A DNA stretch of 64,000 nt. Origin: Hymenobacter plasmatis. Lineage in GTDB: Bacteria > Bacteroidota > Bacteroidia > Cytophagales > Hymenobacteraceae. Shown one piece after another: positions 31,920 to 40,782 of this stretch. The notes under the pieces were generated by a model. The model was not told the origin of the DNA. It did not search any database and saw only the letters and a list, made by a program, of their open reading frames with translations. The position numbers were made by a program, and so were the translations under genes. The stretch lies in assembly GCF_020711255.1 (NCBI RefSeq), contig NZ_JAJFAW010000001.1, positions 62,001 through 126,000 of the forward strand, read 5' to 3'. How positions within the stretch are numbered: position 1 is the first letter of the stretch; each line of letters starts with the position of its first letter.

Positions 31920-32618
31920 CTACAGAGTCTGCCGTACCTCTTTCTTAAACTGCTCAGCCCAATGGTCGGCCAGGCGCGTGGGTTCCGGTAGCTTGTAGCC
32001 GCGCAGGCACGCCAGCGTGAGCCGCGTCGCGGTGGCCTGGTCGCAGCGGTGGCCGGGGCTCACAAAGAGGGGTAGCACTTTGTCTTTGCTGCGGATAACC
32101 TGGCCTATCAGCTCACCGGTTTTGGCGTCGGTGAGAGGCGAAATCTGACCGCGCTCCGGGCCGGGCTCAATAAAAGTGCCCGTCAGCTTTTGCTTGGCTA
32201 CGCCGAAGGTGGGCATATCGAGCAGCACGCCGAGGTGAGCGGCGATGCCCATGCGGCGCGGGTGCGCAATTCCGTGCCCGTCGACCATGATGACATCGGG
32301 CTTGTTTTGGAGCTTGGCGAAGGCCTCGATGACGTTGGGCGCTTCGCGGAAGGAAAGGAAGCCCGGCACGTAGGGCATGTCCACCACTCCATAGTTATAC
32401 ACCTTCTCCACGAGTTCCAGCGAGGGGAATTTCAGCACCACAAATACCGACAGAATGGTGTCGGGCGTGGGGAAAGAAGAATCGCAGCCGGCGATGAGGC
32501 GCGGCTCCTGAGCCAGCGGCTCGGCGCGGACGCGCAGGCGCATTTCCTGCTGCTGCTGGGTGAGCGTCTGAACCAGAACGGGGTCGGGTGGGGGACCGGG
32601 CGGGCGGAAGTAAGCCAT
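31920..32618 (-). CDS. nfi: Endonuclease V (deoxyinosine 3'-endonuclease)
   Basis: The 232-residue repair nuclease nicks DNA 3' of deaminated adenine. Motifs are AGCDSSF (catalytic D46), the strand-separating wedge PYVPGFLSFRE (82-92, E92) and DGHGIAHPRRMGIAAHLG (D113). Length and motif order are normal. Its start ATG at 32618 is divergent from the DUF1990-type gene. The flanking sequence TTATGAGTTTTGAATTAGGAG upstream recurs in inverted form near 32730-32755. Confidence 0.93.
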   Translation of the reverse strand: MAYFRPPGPPPDPVLVQTLTQQQQEMRLRVRAEPLAQEPRLIAGCDSSFPTPDTILSVFVVLKFPSLELVEKVYNYGVVDMPYVPGFLSFREAPNVIEAFAKLQNKPDVIMVDGHGIAHPRRMGIAAHLGVLLDMPTFGVAKQKLTGTFIEPGPERGQISPLTDAKTGELIGQVIRSKDKVLPLFVSPGHRCDQATATRLTLACLRGYKLPEPTRLADHWAEQFKKEVRQTL

Positions 32619-32761
32619 AGGAGAAGTTATGAGTTTTGAATTAGGAGCTATGATTTTGGGATGTGTCGTCGGCCATGTCCCGAAATGTCCAAATGGCGTA
32701 TACGCAAGCTGTGCAGTTGGTGCCCAACTCCCAATTCATCCCTCACAACTCATCATTCCCC

Positions 32762-33334
32762 GTGGAACAATCTGAACAGCCGGCGGCCACTGGTTCGGGC
32801 CCGTGGCTCGAGCGCCGCTACTTCATCGACGTGGCCCGGCCGCGCCACACACCCACGCAACTTATGCGTGATGTACAGGCCAACGTGGCCGACTTTGCCC
32901 CCGAGATGCTGGCCGATTTCAAGAAGAAAGACGGCCCAGAAGACTGCCTGCGGGTAGGCGAGGAGTTCGAAATCACCATTCTGGGCCCTTGGAACGGCTG
33001 CGTGCGCGTAACCGAAGTGGGCGACACCCACTTTGAGTTTATTACCCTGGAAGGCCACCCGGAAGCCGGTCGCATTCATTTCGAAGCCCATTTTCTGGAC
33101 GAGTCTCCGGACGTGCTGCGGTTTGAAATCCGCTCCCGGGCCCGCTCCCGCGATGGGCTGGTGGCCTTTGCCTACAATACCATTGGCGTGGGCAAGCGCG
33201 TGCAGGAAGCCACCTGGGTAGAATTTTGCCGGCGGGTGGCGGCGGCCAGCGGCGGCCAGGCCCTCGGCAACGTCACCGTCGAAACCCTTACGCACACCGA
33301 AACCGGCTCCCATGACCACGAGCGCCACGCCTAA
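32762..33334 (+). CDS. DUF1990-type protein, first of a tandem pair
   Basis: The 190-residue protein (from GTG 32762; ATG 32675 is an alternative) has a DUF1990/YndJ-like core: GEEFEITILGPWNGCVRVTE, FEFITLEGHPEAGRIHFEAH and VLRFEIRSRARSRD. It ends in a helix with VQEATWVEFCRRVA. The family's function is unknown, and no signal peptide or catalytic motif is evident. The region 32675-32760 looks like leader sequence with repeats, so the downstream GTG is preferred. It overlaps the next gene, a distant paralogue, by 23 bases. Confidence 0.72.
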   Translation: MEQSEQPAATGSGPWLERRYFIDVARPRHTPTQLMRDVQANVADFAPEMLADFKKKDGPEDCLRVGEEFEITILGPWNGCVRVTEVGDTHFEFITLEGHPEAGRIHFEAHFLDESPDVLRFEIRSRARSRDGLVAFAYNTIGVGKRVQEATWVEFCRRVAAASGGQALGNVTVETLTHTETGSHDHERHA

Positions 33335-34043
33335 CCCGCCCGCCACCAGCGCCCCACCGGCCAAGCCGGGTACCACGCCGCCGCTCTGGGAGCAGCAGCG
33401 TGCCCGCCTCGATGCCTACGCCAATGCCGAAGTCAACTACGACTTCAGCCGCCAAAACGAGTACACCAGCGCCACCGGCTGGCGCATCGACGACTACGAA
33501 ACCGACCTGCCCGCCGAAGCGCCCGGCCCGCCCGCGGCAGCCGGCTCCTTCGCGGCCGCTCAGGACGTACTGCGCCGCTACGCCTTCCCGCCGCCCGACC
33601 TCATCACCGGCATCTTCTCGCCCGATGGACCCCTCGAAAAGCGCGTGATGGTGCTGCGGGCGCAGTTCCTGTTCTTTAAGTTTTACTTCGGCGTGCGGGT
33701 GAGCGGCGTGACCGACGAGGCCGCCCACGCCGCGCCCGACGGGGCCGAGCGGGTGTGGGGCTACGGCTACCGCACGCTCGAAGGCCACTTTGAGCGCGGG
33801 CAGATAGACTTTACCATCCACAAAAGCCTGAGCACCGGCGCGGTGCAGTTTCGCATTCACGCCGTGTCGCAGCCCGGCCAGATTCGTAACCCCTTCTACT
33901 GGGTGGGCTTTAAGCTGTTTGGCCGCAGCCTCCAGCGCAAATTTGCCCGCGAATCATTGCGCAGGATGCGGGAAATGGTGGCCACGGCCCTGGCCCAGGG
34001 CACGCCAGCCCCGCCGCCCGTGCCGGTGGTCACAGCCTCCTGA
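33312..34043 (+). CDS. DUF1990 domain protein, second of a tandem pair
   Basis: The 243-residue protein has a Pro/Ala-rich N-terminus (1-30), then the DUF1990 fold: NYDFSRQNEYTSATGWRIDDYE, GYGYRTLEGHFERGQIDF, AVQFRIHAVSQPGQIRNP and the C-terminal FKLFGRSLQRKFARESLRRM. The ending is highly characteristic of the family. The function of DUF1990 is unknown; the fold suggests a soluble small-molecule or lipid-binding protein (inference). The 23-base overlap with the upstream gene implies cotranscription and joint function. Confidence 0.83.
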   Translation: MTTSATPNPPATSAPPAKPGTTPPLWEQQRARLDAYANAEVNYDFSRQNEYTSATGWRIDDYETDLPAEAPGPPAAAGSFAAAQDVLRRYAFPPPDLITGIFSPDGPLEKRVMVLRAQFLFFKFYFGVRVSGVTDEAAHAAPDGAERVWGYGYRTLEGHFERGQIDFTIHKSLSTGAVQFRIHAVSQPGQIRNPFYWVGFKLFGRSLQRKFARESLRRMREMVATALAQGTPAPPPVPVVTAS

Positions 34044-34049
34044 CGGACC

Positions 34050-34367
34050 TTAGTGAAACAGGCGCCGGTCGGCCCAAAACGTGCCGAAGGGCACCACGGA
34101 AGCCAGCAGGGCCAGCGCCATTTTGCCAAATGACCAGCGCTGCTGCATCGCCACCTGAATGACCAGCACCACGTACAGCACAAACAGTAGGCCGTGCGCC
34201 ATGCCCACGTAGCGCACGGCAGTGGGCTGGCCCGCCAGGTACTTCAGCGGCATGGCAATGCCTAGCAGTACCAACAATGAAACCCCTTCTAAAAAAGCAA
34301 TTAGCCGCAGGCGGCCCAAAGACGTAAGCAACAGCTGACTTGAAATAACGGGCATAGCGGAAGGCAT
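34050..34367 (-). CDS. DUF3817 small membrane protein
   Basis: The 105-residue protein has three predicted membrane segments (LRLIAFLEGVSLLVLLGIAMPLKY in two parts, GMAHGLLFVLYVVLVIQVAM, MALALLASVVPFGTFWADRR). The family landmarks FLEGxSLLxLLxxxMPLKY, GMxHGxLFxxY and PFGTFxxDRRL are all present. Function unknown. ATG 34367 lies 18 bases after a TAGCTTTG box; ATG 34355 is an alternative. It is divergent from the alcohol dehydrogenase gene and convergent with the DUF1990 pair. Confidence 0.87.
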   Translation of the reverse strand: MPSAMPVISSQLLLTSLGRLRLIAFLEGVSLLVLLGIAMPLKYLAGQPTAVRYVGMAHGLLFVLYVVLVIQVAMQQRWSFGKMALALLASVVPFGTFWADRRLFH

Positions 34368-34385
34368 ACAGGTATAATAATGCTG

Positions 34386-34393
34386 CAAAGCTA
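34386..34393 (-). promoter_or_regulatory. Bacteroidota -7 box TAGCTTTG of the DUF3817 gene
   Basis: This exact TAnnTTTG match on the minus strand lies just ahead of ATG 34367. Confidence 0.6.
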
Positions 34394-34489
34394 CCCCGGA
34401 CTTTCCTGCCCGCCGCCCCAAACCTTCGTTGGCTGGTTCGGTTTAGCCCCCTGCGGCCTTCGGCCCACTTTTACCCTTACCCCAGATTT

Positions 34490-35536
34490 ATGATTCCTAC
34501 CAAAGCCTACGCAGCCCCGGCTGCCAGTGTCCCGCTTGCCCCGTTTGATTTTGCGCGCCGCGAAGTTGGGCCGCACGACGTATTGATTGACATCCAGTTC
34601 TGTGGCGTGTGCCACTCCGACCTGCACCAGGTGCGCGACGAGTGGGGCGCCGGCGTATTTCCCATGGTGCCGGGCCACGAAATCGTGGGCCGCATCACGA
34701 AAGTGGGCGACCACGTGAAAAACTTCAAAGTGGGCGACTTGGCCGGCGTGGGCTGCATGGTCGACTCCTGCCGCACCTGCCCCAGCTGCCTCGAAGACCT
34801 GGAGCAGTACTGCGAAGTGGGCATGGTGGGCACCTACGGCGGCCGCGAGCGCGGCACCGGCCAGCCCACCTACGGCGGCTACTCCAACCAGATTGTGGTC
34901 GACGAGAAGTACACCCTCAAAGTATCCGACAAGCTGGACTTGGCCCGCGTTGCCCCGCTGCTCTGCGCCGGCATCACTACTTACTCGCCCCTGCGGCAGT
35001 GGAAGGTGGGCCCCGGCCACCGCGTGGGCGTGATGGGCCTTGGCGGCCTGGGCCACATGGCCGTGAAGCTGGCCGCTGCCATGGGCGCCGAAGTCACGGT
35101 GCTCAGCACCTCGCCCAACAAGGAAGCCGATGCTAAGGAGCTGGGCGCCCACAACTTTGTGGTGACCAAGGACAAAGACCAGCTCAAGTCGGTTACCAAC
35201 TACTTCGACTTTATCATCAACACCGTGTCGGCCCCGCTCGACCTGGCCGCCTACCTGAACCTGCTGCGCCGCGACGGCACCATGATTCTGCTCGGCGTGC
35301 CGCCCGAAGCGCCCCAGGTGCATGCCTTCAACCTCATCGGCAAGCGCCGCCGCATCGCCGGCTCGCTTATCGGTGGCATTGCCGAAACCCAGGAGATGCT
35401 GGACTTCTGCGCCGAGCACAACATCATGTCGGATATTGAGCTGATTGACATCGCCGACATCAACGAAGCCTACGAACGCATGCTGAAGGGCGACGTGAAG
35501 TACCGCTTCGTTATTGATTTGGCCACTCTGAACTAA
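34490..35536 (+). CDS. Zinc-dependent NAD(P)-alcohol dehydrogenase (cinnamyl-alcohol/YahK type)
   Basis: The 348-residue medium-chain dehydrogenase has catalytic-zinc motifs CGVCHSDLH and GHEIVGRI. The structural-zinc cysteines lie in CRTCPSCLEDLEQYC, and the cofactor motif is GLGGLGHMAVKLA. The order and YGGYSNQIVVDE are typical of the CAD/YahK subfamily, which reduces broad aldehydes with NADPH. Cytoplasmic. It is a single gene followed by its own terminator. Confidence 0.93.
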   Translation: MIPTKAYAAPAASVPLAPFDFARREVGPHDVLIDIQFCGVCHSDLHQVRDEWGAGVFPMVPGHEIVGRITKVGDHVKNFKVGDLAGVGCMVDSCRTCPSCLEDLEQYCEVGMVGTYGGRERGTGQPTYGGYSNQIVVDEKYTLKVSDKLDLARVAPLLCAGITTYSPLRQWKVGPGHRVGVMGLGGLGHMAVKLAAAMGAEVTVLSTSPNKEADAKELGAHNFVVTKDKDQLKSVTNYFDFIINTVSAPLDLAAYLNLLRRDGTMILLGVPPEAPQVHAFNLIGKRRRIAGSLIGGIAETQEMLDFCAEHNIMSDIELIDIADINEAYERMLKGDVKYRFVIDLATLN

Positions 35537-35572
35537 GACCTTAGCTCAACTGGCGCCAGCTCAACCCAGCCC

Positions 35573-35612
35573 AAACGGCCGGCCTTCCGCGTGGAAGGCC
35601 GGCCGTTTTTTT
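35573..35612 (+). terminator. Intrinsic terminator of the alcohol dehydrogenase gene
   Basis: AAACGGCCGGCCTTCC (35573-35588) pairs with GGAAGGCCGGCCGTTT (35593-35608), followed by TTTT. Confidence 0.92.
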
Positions 35613-35659
35613 ATGTCCTTTCGGGGTTGGGCAGTAGGTTGAGCTGGGCCTGGGTGGTC

Positions 35660-35693
35660 ACAAAAAGCCCTGCGCCATTCGCAGGGCTTTTCT
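35660..35693. terminator. Second terminator-like hairpin
   Basis: AAAAGCCCTGCG (35662-35673) pairs with CGCAGGGCTTTT (35680-35691). T-tracts are present on both sides, so it may serve either strand. Confidence 0.75.
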
Positions 35694-35705
35694 ACTCGTC
35701 ACGCT

Positions 35706-35791
35706 GTAGGGGCGGGGCTTGTCCCCGCCCGCCGTTCGCGCCTACCCAAGGATTTCGTTCAACGGCGGGCGGGGACAAGCCCCGCCCCTAC
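35706..35791. repeat. Perfect 31-base inverted repeat GTAGGGGCGGGG type
   Basis: Arms 35706-35736 and 35761-35791 are exact complements. Each is itself nearly palindromic (GGGGCGGGGCTTGTCCCCGC), with a 24-base loop. It sits in the gap between convergent genes. Confidence 0.92.
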
Positions 35792-35842
35792 GGTGTTTTT
35801 CGCAAACCACTTCGTGGCGGGTATGAAGTATGCACGAAGCGG

Positions 35843-37963
35843 TTAGTCCTTCACCAGTTTCAGGCGCTGGGTTTGCCCATCTGGATAGCGCACTTGCACC
35901 ACGTACATGCCGTGAGGCAGGGCGGTCAGGCCGGGCAGTTGCAGGCTACCGGTGCCCACGGCTAGCTTGGGCTGCCAGGTCCGCACCACGCGGCCGAGGC
36001 CGTCAAGCATGCGCACAGTGGCCGGGCCCGCGGCGATGGATTGTAGGGTCAGGTTGATTTCCGAAGTAAACGGGTTGGGGTAGCCCTGCACCAAGGCTAG
36101 TGCCACCGCGCCGAAGTTGACTACGCGCGGCCCGTAGAAGCTTTGCTTGCCGTCGATGTCAAGCTGGCGCAGGCGGTAGTAACGGGTGCCGCCGTGGTCA
36201 CTGGCCGCCACGTCGCGGTACTGGTAGGTGCGGGCCGCGCTGCTGTTTGGGGTTTCGGAAGCCACAAATCCCAGTTTCTGGAAGCTAACCCCGTCAGCCG
36301 ACACCTGTATTTCAAAGCCTTTGCTGTTTATCTCCTGGGCTGTGCTCCAGGTGAGCAGGGCGTCGGCCCCGCTGGTTACCGCGTCAAAGCTGGTCAGGGT
36401 CACGGGCAGTGGTACGCGCCGGTCGCCAAGGGTGAAGGTGGCGGCCAGGGTGCCCTCAATGTTGGTGCGGATGAGCACGTTGTTGATGGAGTCGATGCTG
36501 GTGCGGAACAGGGGCGTGAACGGGATGCCGCCCGACAGCGAACGGAAGAGCACCAGGTCGCTTTCAAAAATCCCGTTTATCTCCGAATCCAGGTAATGGA
36601 AGCCAATGGTATAGCTCGTCACGTTGGGGTTTTCGGGCGTGAAACTGAAGCTGCGCTTTACGCTTTTGCTCGGCGGTACCCCGTTGTACACGTACCCGGT
36701 GAGGCGGGTGGCCAGGGTAATCCGGGAGGCGGTGGTGGTGGTGAGGTCCACGCCGATGTTGCCGAATGAATTGGTTTGCCCGGCATCCACAAAGCGCTGG
36801 GCGCGCAGAATACCCAGTACGAAGCTGGTTTCGGTCTCGCCCGTGATGGTGGCATTCACGCCCAGGTCGATGTTATAAACAACTGAGTTGTCGGTGCGCG
36901 TGGAAATAACCCCGCCCTGTCCGATAAAGGCCAACCGGGACAGGACGTCCATGCGGTTGGTCAGCAGCTTGGTGCCGCCGCCTTCAATGTGGACTTCTGT
37001 AAAAGCCGCGCCATCAAATGTTTGTGTGCCGCCGGCCAAGGTGAATACCCCGCCCGACTGCCCAAACCCGCCAAAGGGGTCCTGGAAGTCACCATACACC
37101 CGCAATTCGCCACCCGTCAGAAAGTTGCGCGCCCCCAAGGCGCCGTTGTTGCCCAGAATACGCAGCGTGCGCACCTGTGCAGCAACGGGGTTGCCTTGGT
37201 TGTCGAATTGCGACCGGATGGTGGGGTAGGGGAAGGCGCCACCAGCAAAGAAGGCAATAGTGGCATCGGTGGTGCTGGTGGGAATGGTGTTGGGGCTCCA
37301 GTTCAGGGGGTTAAACCAGTCGTCGCTCACGGCCCCCGTCCACAACACGGGCACGCTGCCGGTTACGGTGAAGGTGGTGGTGTAATTCAGCCCGCCGCGG
37401 TTGTCGAATATGAACGCCGTGCCACCGCCACCGCTCTTAAAATCGTAAGCACCCTGGAAATACAGTTCCAGCACGTACACCCCGGGACCGCTGGTAGCGG
37501 CCAATAGGTTGGGGTTGCTGGTGATGTTTTGCCATTTTTTGTCTCGGGAGCCCGGGCCACTCGCTTCCACAAAAGTCAACGGCAAAGAGGTAAACGCGCC
37601 CGGCGTCGAGCCCTGCAAATACACCCGGTAAAACAGCTGCACGGCCTGCACGTCGTCGTTGCCGGTCTCGTTGGTGTTGGCCTCGGCCCCGAGGGTCAGC
37701 ACGCCGGTGCCACGGTCGAAGCTGCCCAGGCTGCTGATGCCCAGAAGCGGGGGCTCGGGGCCTCCGCCGTTGCTATTGGTATAGTACCGGGTCCCGTTCA
37801 GAATGACGAAATCCTTGACAAAACCGGTGGCCTGGACGGGGTTGGCAAGCCCGGAAAGCAGCATCAGCGCAAGCCCCGCCAAGAGCTGAAGCGTAGCAGA
37901 TTTATTCACTTTTCTGAATAGTGAATAAATACTATACATATTGTCGATTATAGCTTTTTTCAT
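35843..37963 (-). CDS. Secreted type IX cargo protein with C-terminal sorting domain
   Basis: The 706-residue protein has a signal peptide (LQLLAGLALMLLSGLANPVQA, about 26-46) and many beta-rich segments: WTGAVSDDWFNPLNW (a repeat found in large Bacteroidota surface proteins), GGGTQTFDGA, and VPLPVTLTSFDAV. A TWSTAQEINSKGFEIQVS module follows, and the type A sorting domain is at the end (YPNPFTSEINLTL, GLGRVVRTWQ, HGMYVVQVR, QRLKLVKD). It should be exported by Sec, passed through the type IX system and attached by PorU. Probable adhesin or matrix protein; no enzyme domain seen. Confidence 0.88.
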   Translation of the reverse strand: MKKAIIDNMYSIYSLFRKVNKSATLQLLAGLALMLLSGLANPVQATGFVKDFVILNGTRYYTNSNGGGPEPPLLGISSLGSFDRGTGVLTLGAEANTNETGNDDVQAVQLFYRVYLQGSTPGAFTSLPLTFVEASGPGSRDKKWQNITSNPNLLAATSGPGVYVLELYFQGAYDFKSGGGGTAFIFDNRGGLNYTTTFTVTGSVPVLWTGAVSDDWFNPLNWSPNTIPTSTTDATIAFFAGGAFPYPTIRSQFDNQGNPVAAQVRTLRILGNNGALGARNFLTGGELRVYGDFQDPFGGFGQSGGVFTLAGGTQTFDGAAFTEVHIEGGGTKLLTNRMDVLSRLAFIGQGGVISTRTDNSVVYNIDLGVNATITGETETSFVLGILRAQRFVDAGQTNSFGNIGVDLTTTTASRITLATRLTGYVYNGVPPSKSVKRSFSFTPENPNVTSYTIGFHYLDSEINGIFESDLVLFRSLSGGIPFTPLFRTSIDSINNVLIRTNIEGTLAATFTLGDRRVPLPVTLTSFDAVTSGADALLTWSTAQEINSKGFEIQVSADGVSFQKLGFVASETPNSSAARTYQYRDVAASDHGGTRYYRLRQLDIDGKQSFYGPRVVNFGAVALALVQGYPNPFTSEINLTLQSIAAGPATVRMLDGLGRVVRTWQPKLAVGTGSLQLPGLTALPHGMYVVQVRYPDGQTQRLKLVKD

Positions 37964-38238
37964 GGTAGTGGGCTATAAATAGTGTAAATGAAAAATTGAT
38001 AGACAAAGTATTTTACGGAATTTACCGAAAAAAAAGTGTCGATTAATCAAATAAAATCTTTCTTTTATACTGTTGAGTTTATGCCTTGCTGGCAATTTGG
38101 CTGCTGTTGAGGTGGGCGGGCGGCCTAGTGAGGAGGCGTGGCTCATGGGCTCCAAATGGGAGGCTCATCTTGTGGTTGAGCTTACCTCGCTGCGCTGCAA
38201 AAAATCTGAGCAGAACAGCCCAATATTTTTCCCGATGC
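37964..38238. other. Promoter-bearing intergenic stretch
   Basis: The AT-rich part (37964-38080) should hold the promoter of the large cargo gene, but no exact TAnnTTTG match was found. The remainder (to 38238) is GC-rich with short unconvincing frames. No RNA or remnant recognised. Confidence 0.45.
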
Positions 38239-38272
38239 ACAAAAAAATGCCCTTCCGTTGGGAAGGGCATTG
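38239..38272 (-). terminator. Intrinsic terminator of the small type IX cargo gene
   Basis: On the minus strand AATGCCCTTCCC pairs with GGAAGGGCATT, followed by TTTTTT. Confidence 0.88.
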
Positions 38273-38355
38273 GAAGGTGTTTGCAAAGAAATTCGGGCTT
38301 GTTTTTTAGTGCGATGGCCTGTTAATGGAACACAGCCCGCGAAAAAGCGCAATAA

Positions 38356-39372
38356 TCAGTTGGACACGATGAAGCGCTTTTGGATTGGCGTGCCGCTGCC
38401 AAACAGCGTGAGGACGTAGGTGCCCGAGGCTAACCCTGCCGGCAGGGGGAGCGGCGCAAGGTAGTACGCTTCCGTCGGGGCCAGGGTACGGGCCAGCAGC
38501 ACCCGGCCCACGGCATCGCTGACGCGCAGGCCAACCACTTCATCGTCGTAAGCCTGCAGCAACAGCTGCACGGGTTGGCCGGCGCTCGGGACGGGGTACA
38601 CCTCCACCCGGCGGGCCAGGCGCGGCGCGGGGGCCAGGGCCACCACGGCTCTGTAATGCACCGCGCCGTCGCGGTCGACCTGCCGGAGGCGGTAGTACGT
38701 GGGCTGCGTGAGCCGCTGCGGGTCGGGCCACTGGTAGGTTAGCGGGCGGGTGCTGGTACCCGCCGCAGCCACCCGGCCCGCTTCGGCAAAAGTCGAGCTG
38801 TCGAGCGAGCGTTCCAGCCCAAAGTAGGCCGTATTGCGCTCGGTGGCGGTGGCCCAGTGCAGCACGGCCATGCCGCGGGCATCCACGGTGCCGGTAAACG
38901 AAGTTAGCTCAACGGGCAGGGGAGCGGGTGGGGCGCTGCGGGTGGCGATGGAGATGCTGGTGCTGCGGGTGTTGTAGGCAATGCTGGCGCCGGCGGCGTT
39001 GTACTCGGCATTCGTGATGTAGTAATACGTGTTGGGCTGGAGACCCGTGACCGTGGCAGCGTGGCCGGTGCCACTATACACCGCATAGCCGGCCCCGAGC
39101 GTGGTACCCTGGCCATAGGCCGCATTGCCGGTGTAAAAATGGTCGTCGGCAGCTACCAGTGGCACGGGCATGCCCCCCACGGTGGCGGCCAGCGCCAATA
39201 CCCGGCCCTGGCCCGTGCCCCCGATGCCAAATTCCAGCTCCATGGTCGTTTCCGTGACCCGGATAATGCGGATTTCGCCGCCCTGGCTGGGGGCTGAAAC
39301 TTGGGCCTGGACGCGACCAAACGAGAGCCCAACTGCCAGACACAGCAGCAGCGATAAAATGCGTGAAGGCAT
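38356..39372 (-). CDS. Secreted type IX cargo protein, small
   Basis: The 338-residue protein has a signal peptide (ILSLLLCLAVGLSFGRVQAQ). A fibronectin III-like domain follows (about 30-150; IRIIRVTETTMELEFGIGG, GLQPNTYYYITNAEYN), then VELTSFTGTVDARGMAVLHW and TYYRLRQVDRDGAVHY, a module shared with the neighbouring cargo. It ends in a type A sorting domain (VYPVPSAGQPVQLLL, VSDAVGRVLLAR, LASGTYVLTLF, IQKRFIVSN). It is probably attached to the surface. No catalytic motif. Both cargo genes lie in tandem on the minus strand but have separate signals. Confidence 0.88.
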   Translation of the reverse strand: MPSRILSLLLCLAVGLSFGRVQAQVSAPSQGGEIRIIRVTETTMELEFGIGGTGQGRVLALAATVGGMPVPLVAADDHFYTGNAAYGQGTTLGAGYAVYSGTGHAATVTGLQPNTYYYITNAEYNAAGASIAYNTRSTSISIATRSAPPAPLPVELTSFTGTVDARGMAVLHWATATERNTAYFGLERSLDSSTFAEAGRVAAAGTSTRPLTYQWPDPQRLTQPTYYRLRQVDRDGAVHYRAVVALAPAPRLARRVEVYPVPSAGQPVQLLLQAYDDEVVGLRVSDAVGRVLLARTLAPTEAYYLAPLPLPAGLASGTYVLTLFGSGTPIQKRFIVSN

Positions 39373-39720
39373 AAAACGGAAAGTAAAAGAAGAGGCTATA
39401 TAGAGATTGAAATTAAATGAGAATCAAAAGCTGTTTTATGAATATTGTCATAAGGAGGCTGCTTTTATGCCTTTCTTTCTAATGTTTTTGAGTATCAAGT
39501 TATGGCAACACTAATGTAGGACTTGTTTTTAATTAATAGCTAATAAACGCGTAAAAAGGCCGAAATTTGTTTAATGCTATTGAAATAAAACCAGTAGGTT
39601 AAAACTGGCGCAATCAAAAATCGACCGGTTTTAGTGCCTGAAAGCGTTAGGGTGAAAATAGTATTAATAACCGTTGGCTTTATGTTGGGCTGCAGGGGCG
39701 CATTGCTGGCGTTCGAACAT
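39373..39720. other. AT-rich intergenic stretch upstream of the small cargo gene
   Basis: Markedly AT-rich. It contains a short dyad TTATGA...TCATAA (39437-39454 region) and no coding remnant. It probably contains the cargo gene promoter and regulatory region; nothing more specific can be supported. Confidence 0.45.
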
Positions 39721-39721
39721 G

Positions 39722-39750
39722 AAAAAGGGCAGCCTGTTGGGCTGCCCTAT
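39722..39750 (-). terminator. Intrinsic terminator of the exonuclease gene
   Basis: On the minus strand AGGGCAGCCC pairs with GGCTGCCCT, followed by TTTTTC. Confidence 0.85.
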
Positions 39751-39775
39751 GTGGAAGTGCTGGTGGTAAAATGTC

Positions 39776-40594
39776 CTACACCATCACGCGCATGGCGGGC
39801 ACGGCGGGCCAGGCCGTGTGGGTCACCTGCACCTCGGGCCACAGGGCCTTCTGGCCGGTGTAGTGCAGGTAAACGCGGGCCGTGGTGATGACGTCCTTTT
39901 CGCAGTAGGTCACGATGCGCTTGAGGTTCTTTTCGGTCCAGTAGGTGTAGCCCACCTGCGAGCCGTCGATGTCGTCTTTGGGCGACGGGATGCCGAAAAC
40001 GCCGGCCAGCAGGGGTAGGGAAATGTGGCCTTTGTTGTCGCCAAATTTCCAGAGGTCCATGGTGTCGAGCAGGTGGGGCAGGTCCCAGGGCTTGTGGCCG
40101 GCAATGTCGAGCATGGGCGGAATGGGCTGCCCGCAGATGAGCATGCGGCGGCCCAGGTAGCCGTAGTCGAACTCGCGGCCGTTGTGGGCGCAGAGGTAGT
40201 AGCCGTCTTTGCCGGCCGTGTCGAGCTTGGGCCGGTAGTCCTGGCTGGCGGGCGGAAAGCGCTCCAGAAACTTCCCGAAACCACTGAGTACCTCGCACTC
40301 GTCGTCATCGGCAAAGGACTTGATACGGAACTCAAGCACCTCGTCTTTCAAGTACCGGAAATAGCCCACCGAAATGCACACCACTTTGCCGAATTCGGCG
40401 TAGAGGCCCGCTTTTTCATAGAGCTCGGGGTGGGTTTTGCCGTCGGCAACCTCCTTGGCGTGGCGCTTGGTGCTGAACTTTTCCCAGAGCGGCCGGTGGG
40501 TTTCGGGCAGCTCATCGTGGCAGCTATGACAGGGCACGGTCTCAATATCAACGAAAAAGACTTTGGTGAGGTCAACGTGACGGAGAATGTGCAT
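39776..40594 (-). CDS. Predicted 3'-5' exonuclease, PolB-like (PF10108 type)
   Basis: The 272-residue DEDD-family nuclease has motif I FFVDIETVP (D16, E18), motif II CAHNGREFDYGYLGRR (D143) and motif III TYCEKDVITTARVYL (D234). These sit in a ribonuclease H fold related to the B-family polymerase proofreading domain but without a polymerase. It is probably cytoplasmic, acting on nucleic acid 3' ends; the exact substrate is not established for the family. Single gene with its own terminator. Start ATG 40594. Confidence 0.87.
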   Translation of the reverse strand: MHILRHVDLTKVFFVDIETVPCHSCHDELPETHRPLWEKFSTKRHAKEVADGKTHPELYEKAGLYAEFGKVVCISVGYFRYLKDEVLEFRIKSFADDDECEVLSGFGKFLERFPPASQDYRPKLDTAGKDGYYLCAHNGREFDYGYLGRRMLICGQPIPPMLDIAGHKPWDLPHLLDTMDLWKFGDNKGHISLPLLAGVFGIPSPKDDIDGSQVGYTYWTEKNLKRIVTYCEKDVITTARVYLHYTGQKALWPEVQVTHTAWPAVPAMRVMV

Positions 40595-40782
40595 GGCAGA
40601 GGCGGGTTATAGTCGAGTATGAAGGTAGTGCCCTGGTGGGCAACCGTGCAAAATTCCGCAGCGCTACCCTGGAGTTTAAAAATTATTAACATATGAATAT
40701 TAAATAAAAGCTAACCTGTAACGTTGGCGTGGTTCTTGGCCTCATCTTGCGGCATATTTCTCCCATCAAGCCACTGGTTACT

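Noticed and set aside
38073..38309. Short plus-strand frame in the gap before the large cargo gene
   Set aside because: It runs through the terminator of the neighbouring minus-strand gene and has no family resemblance or start context.
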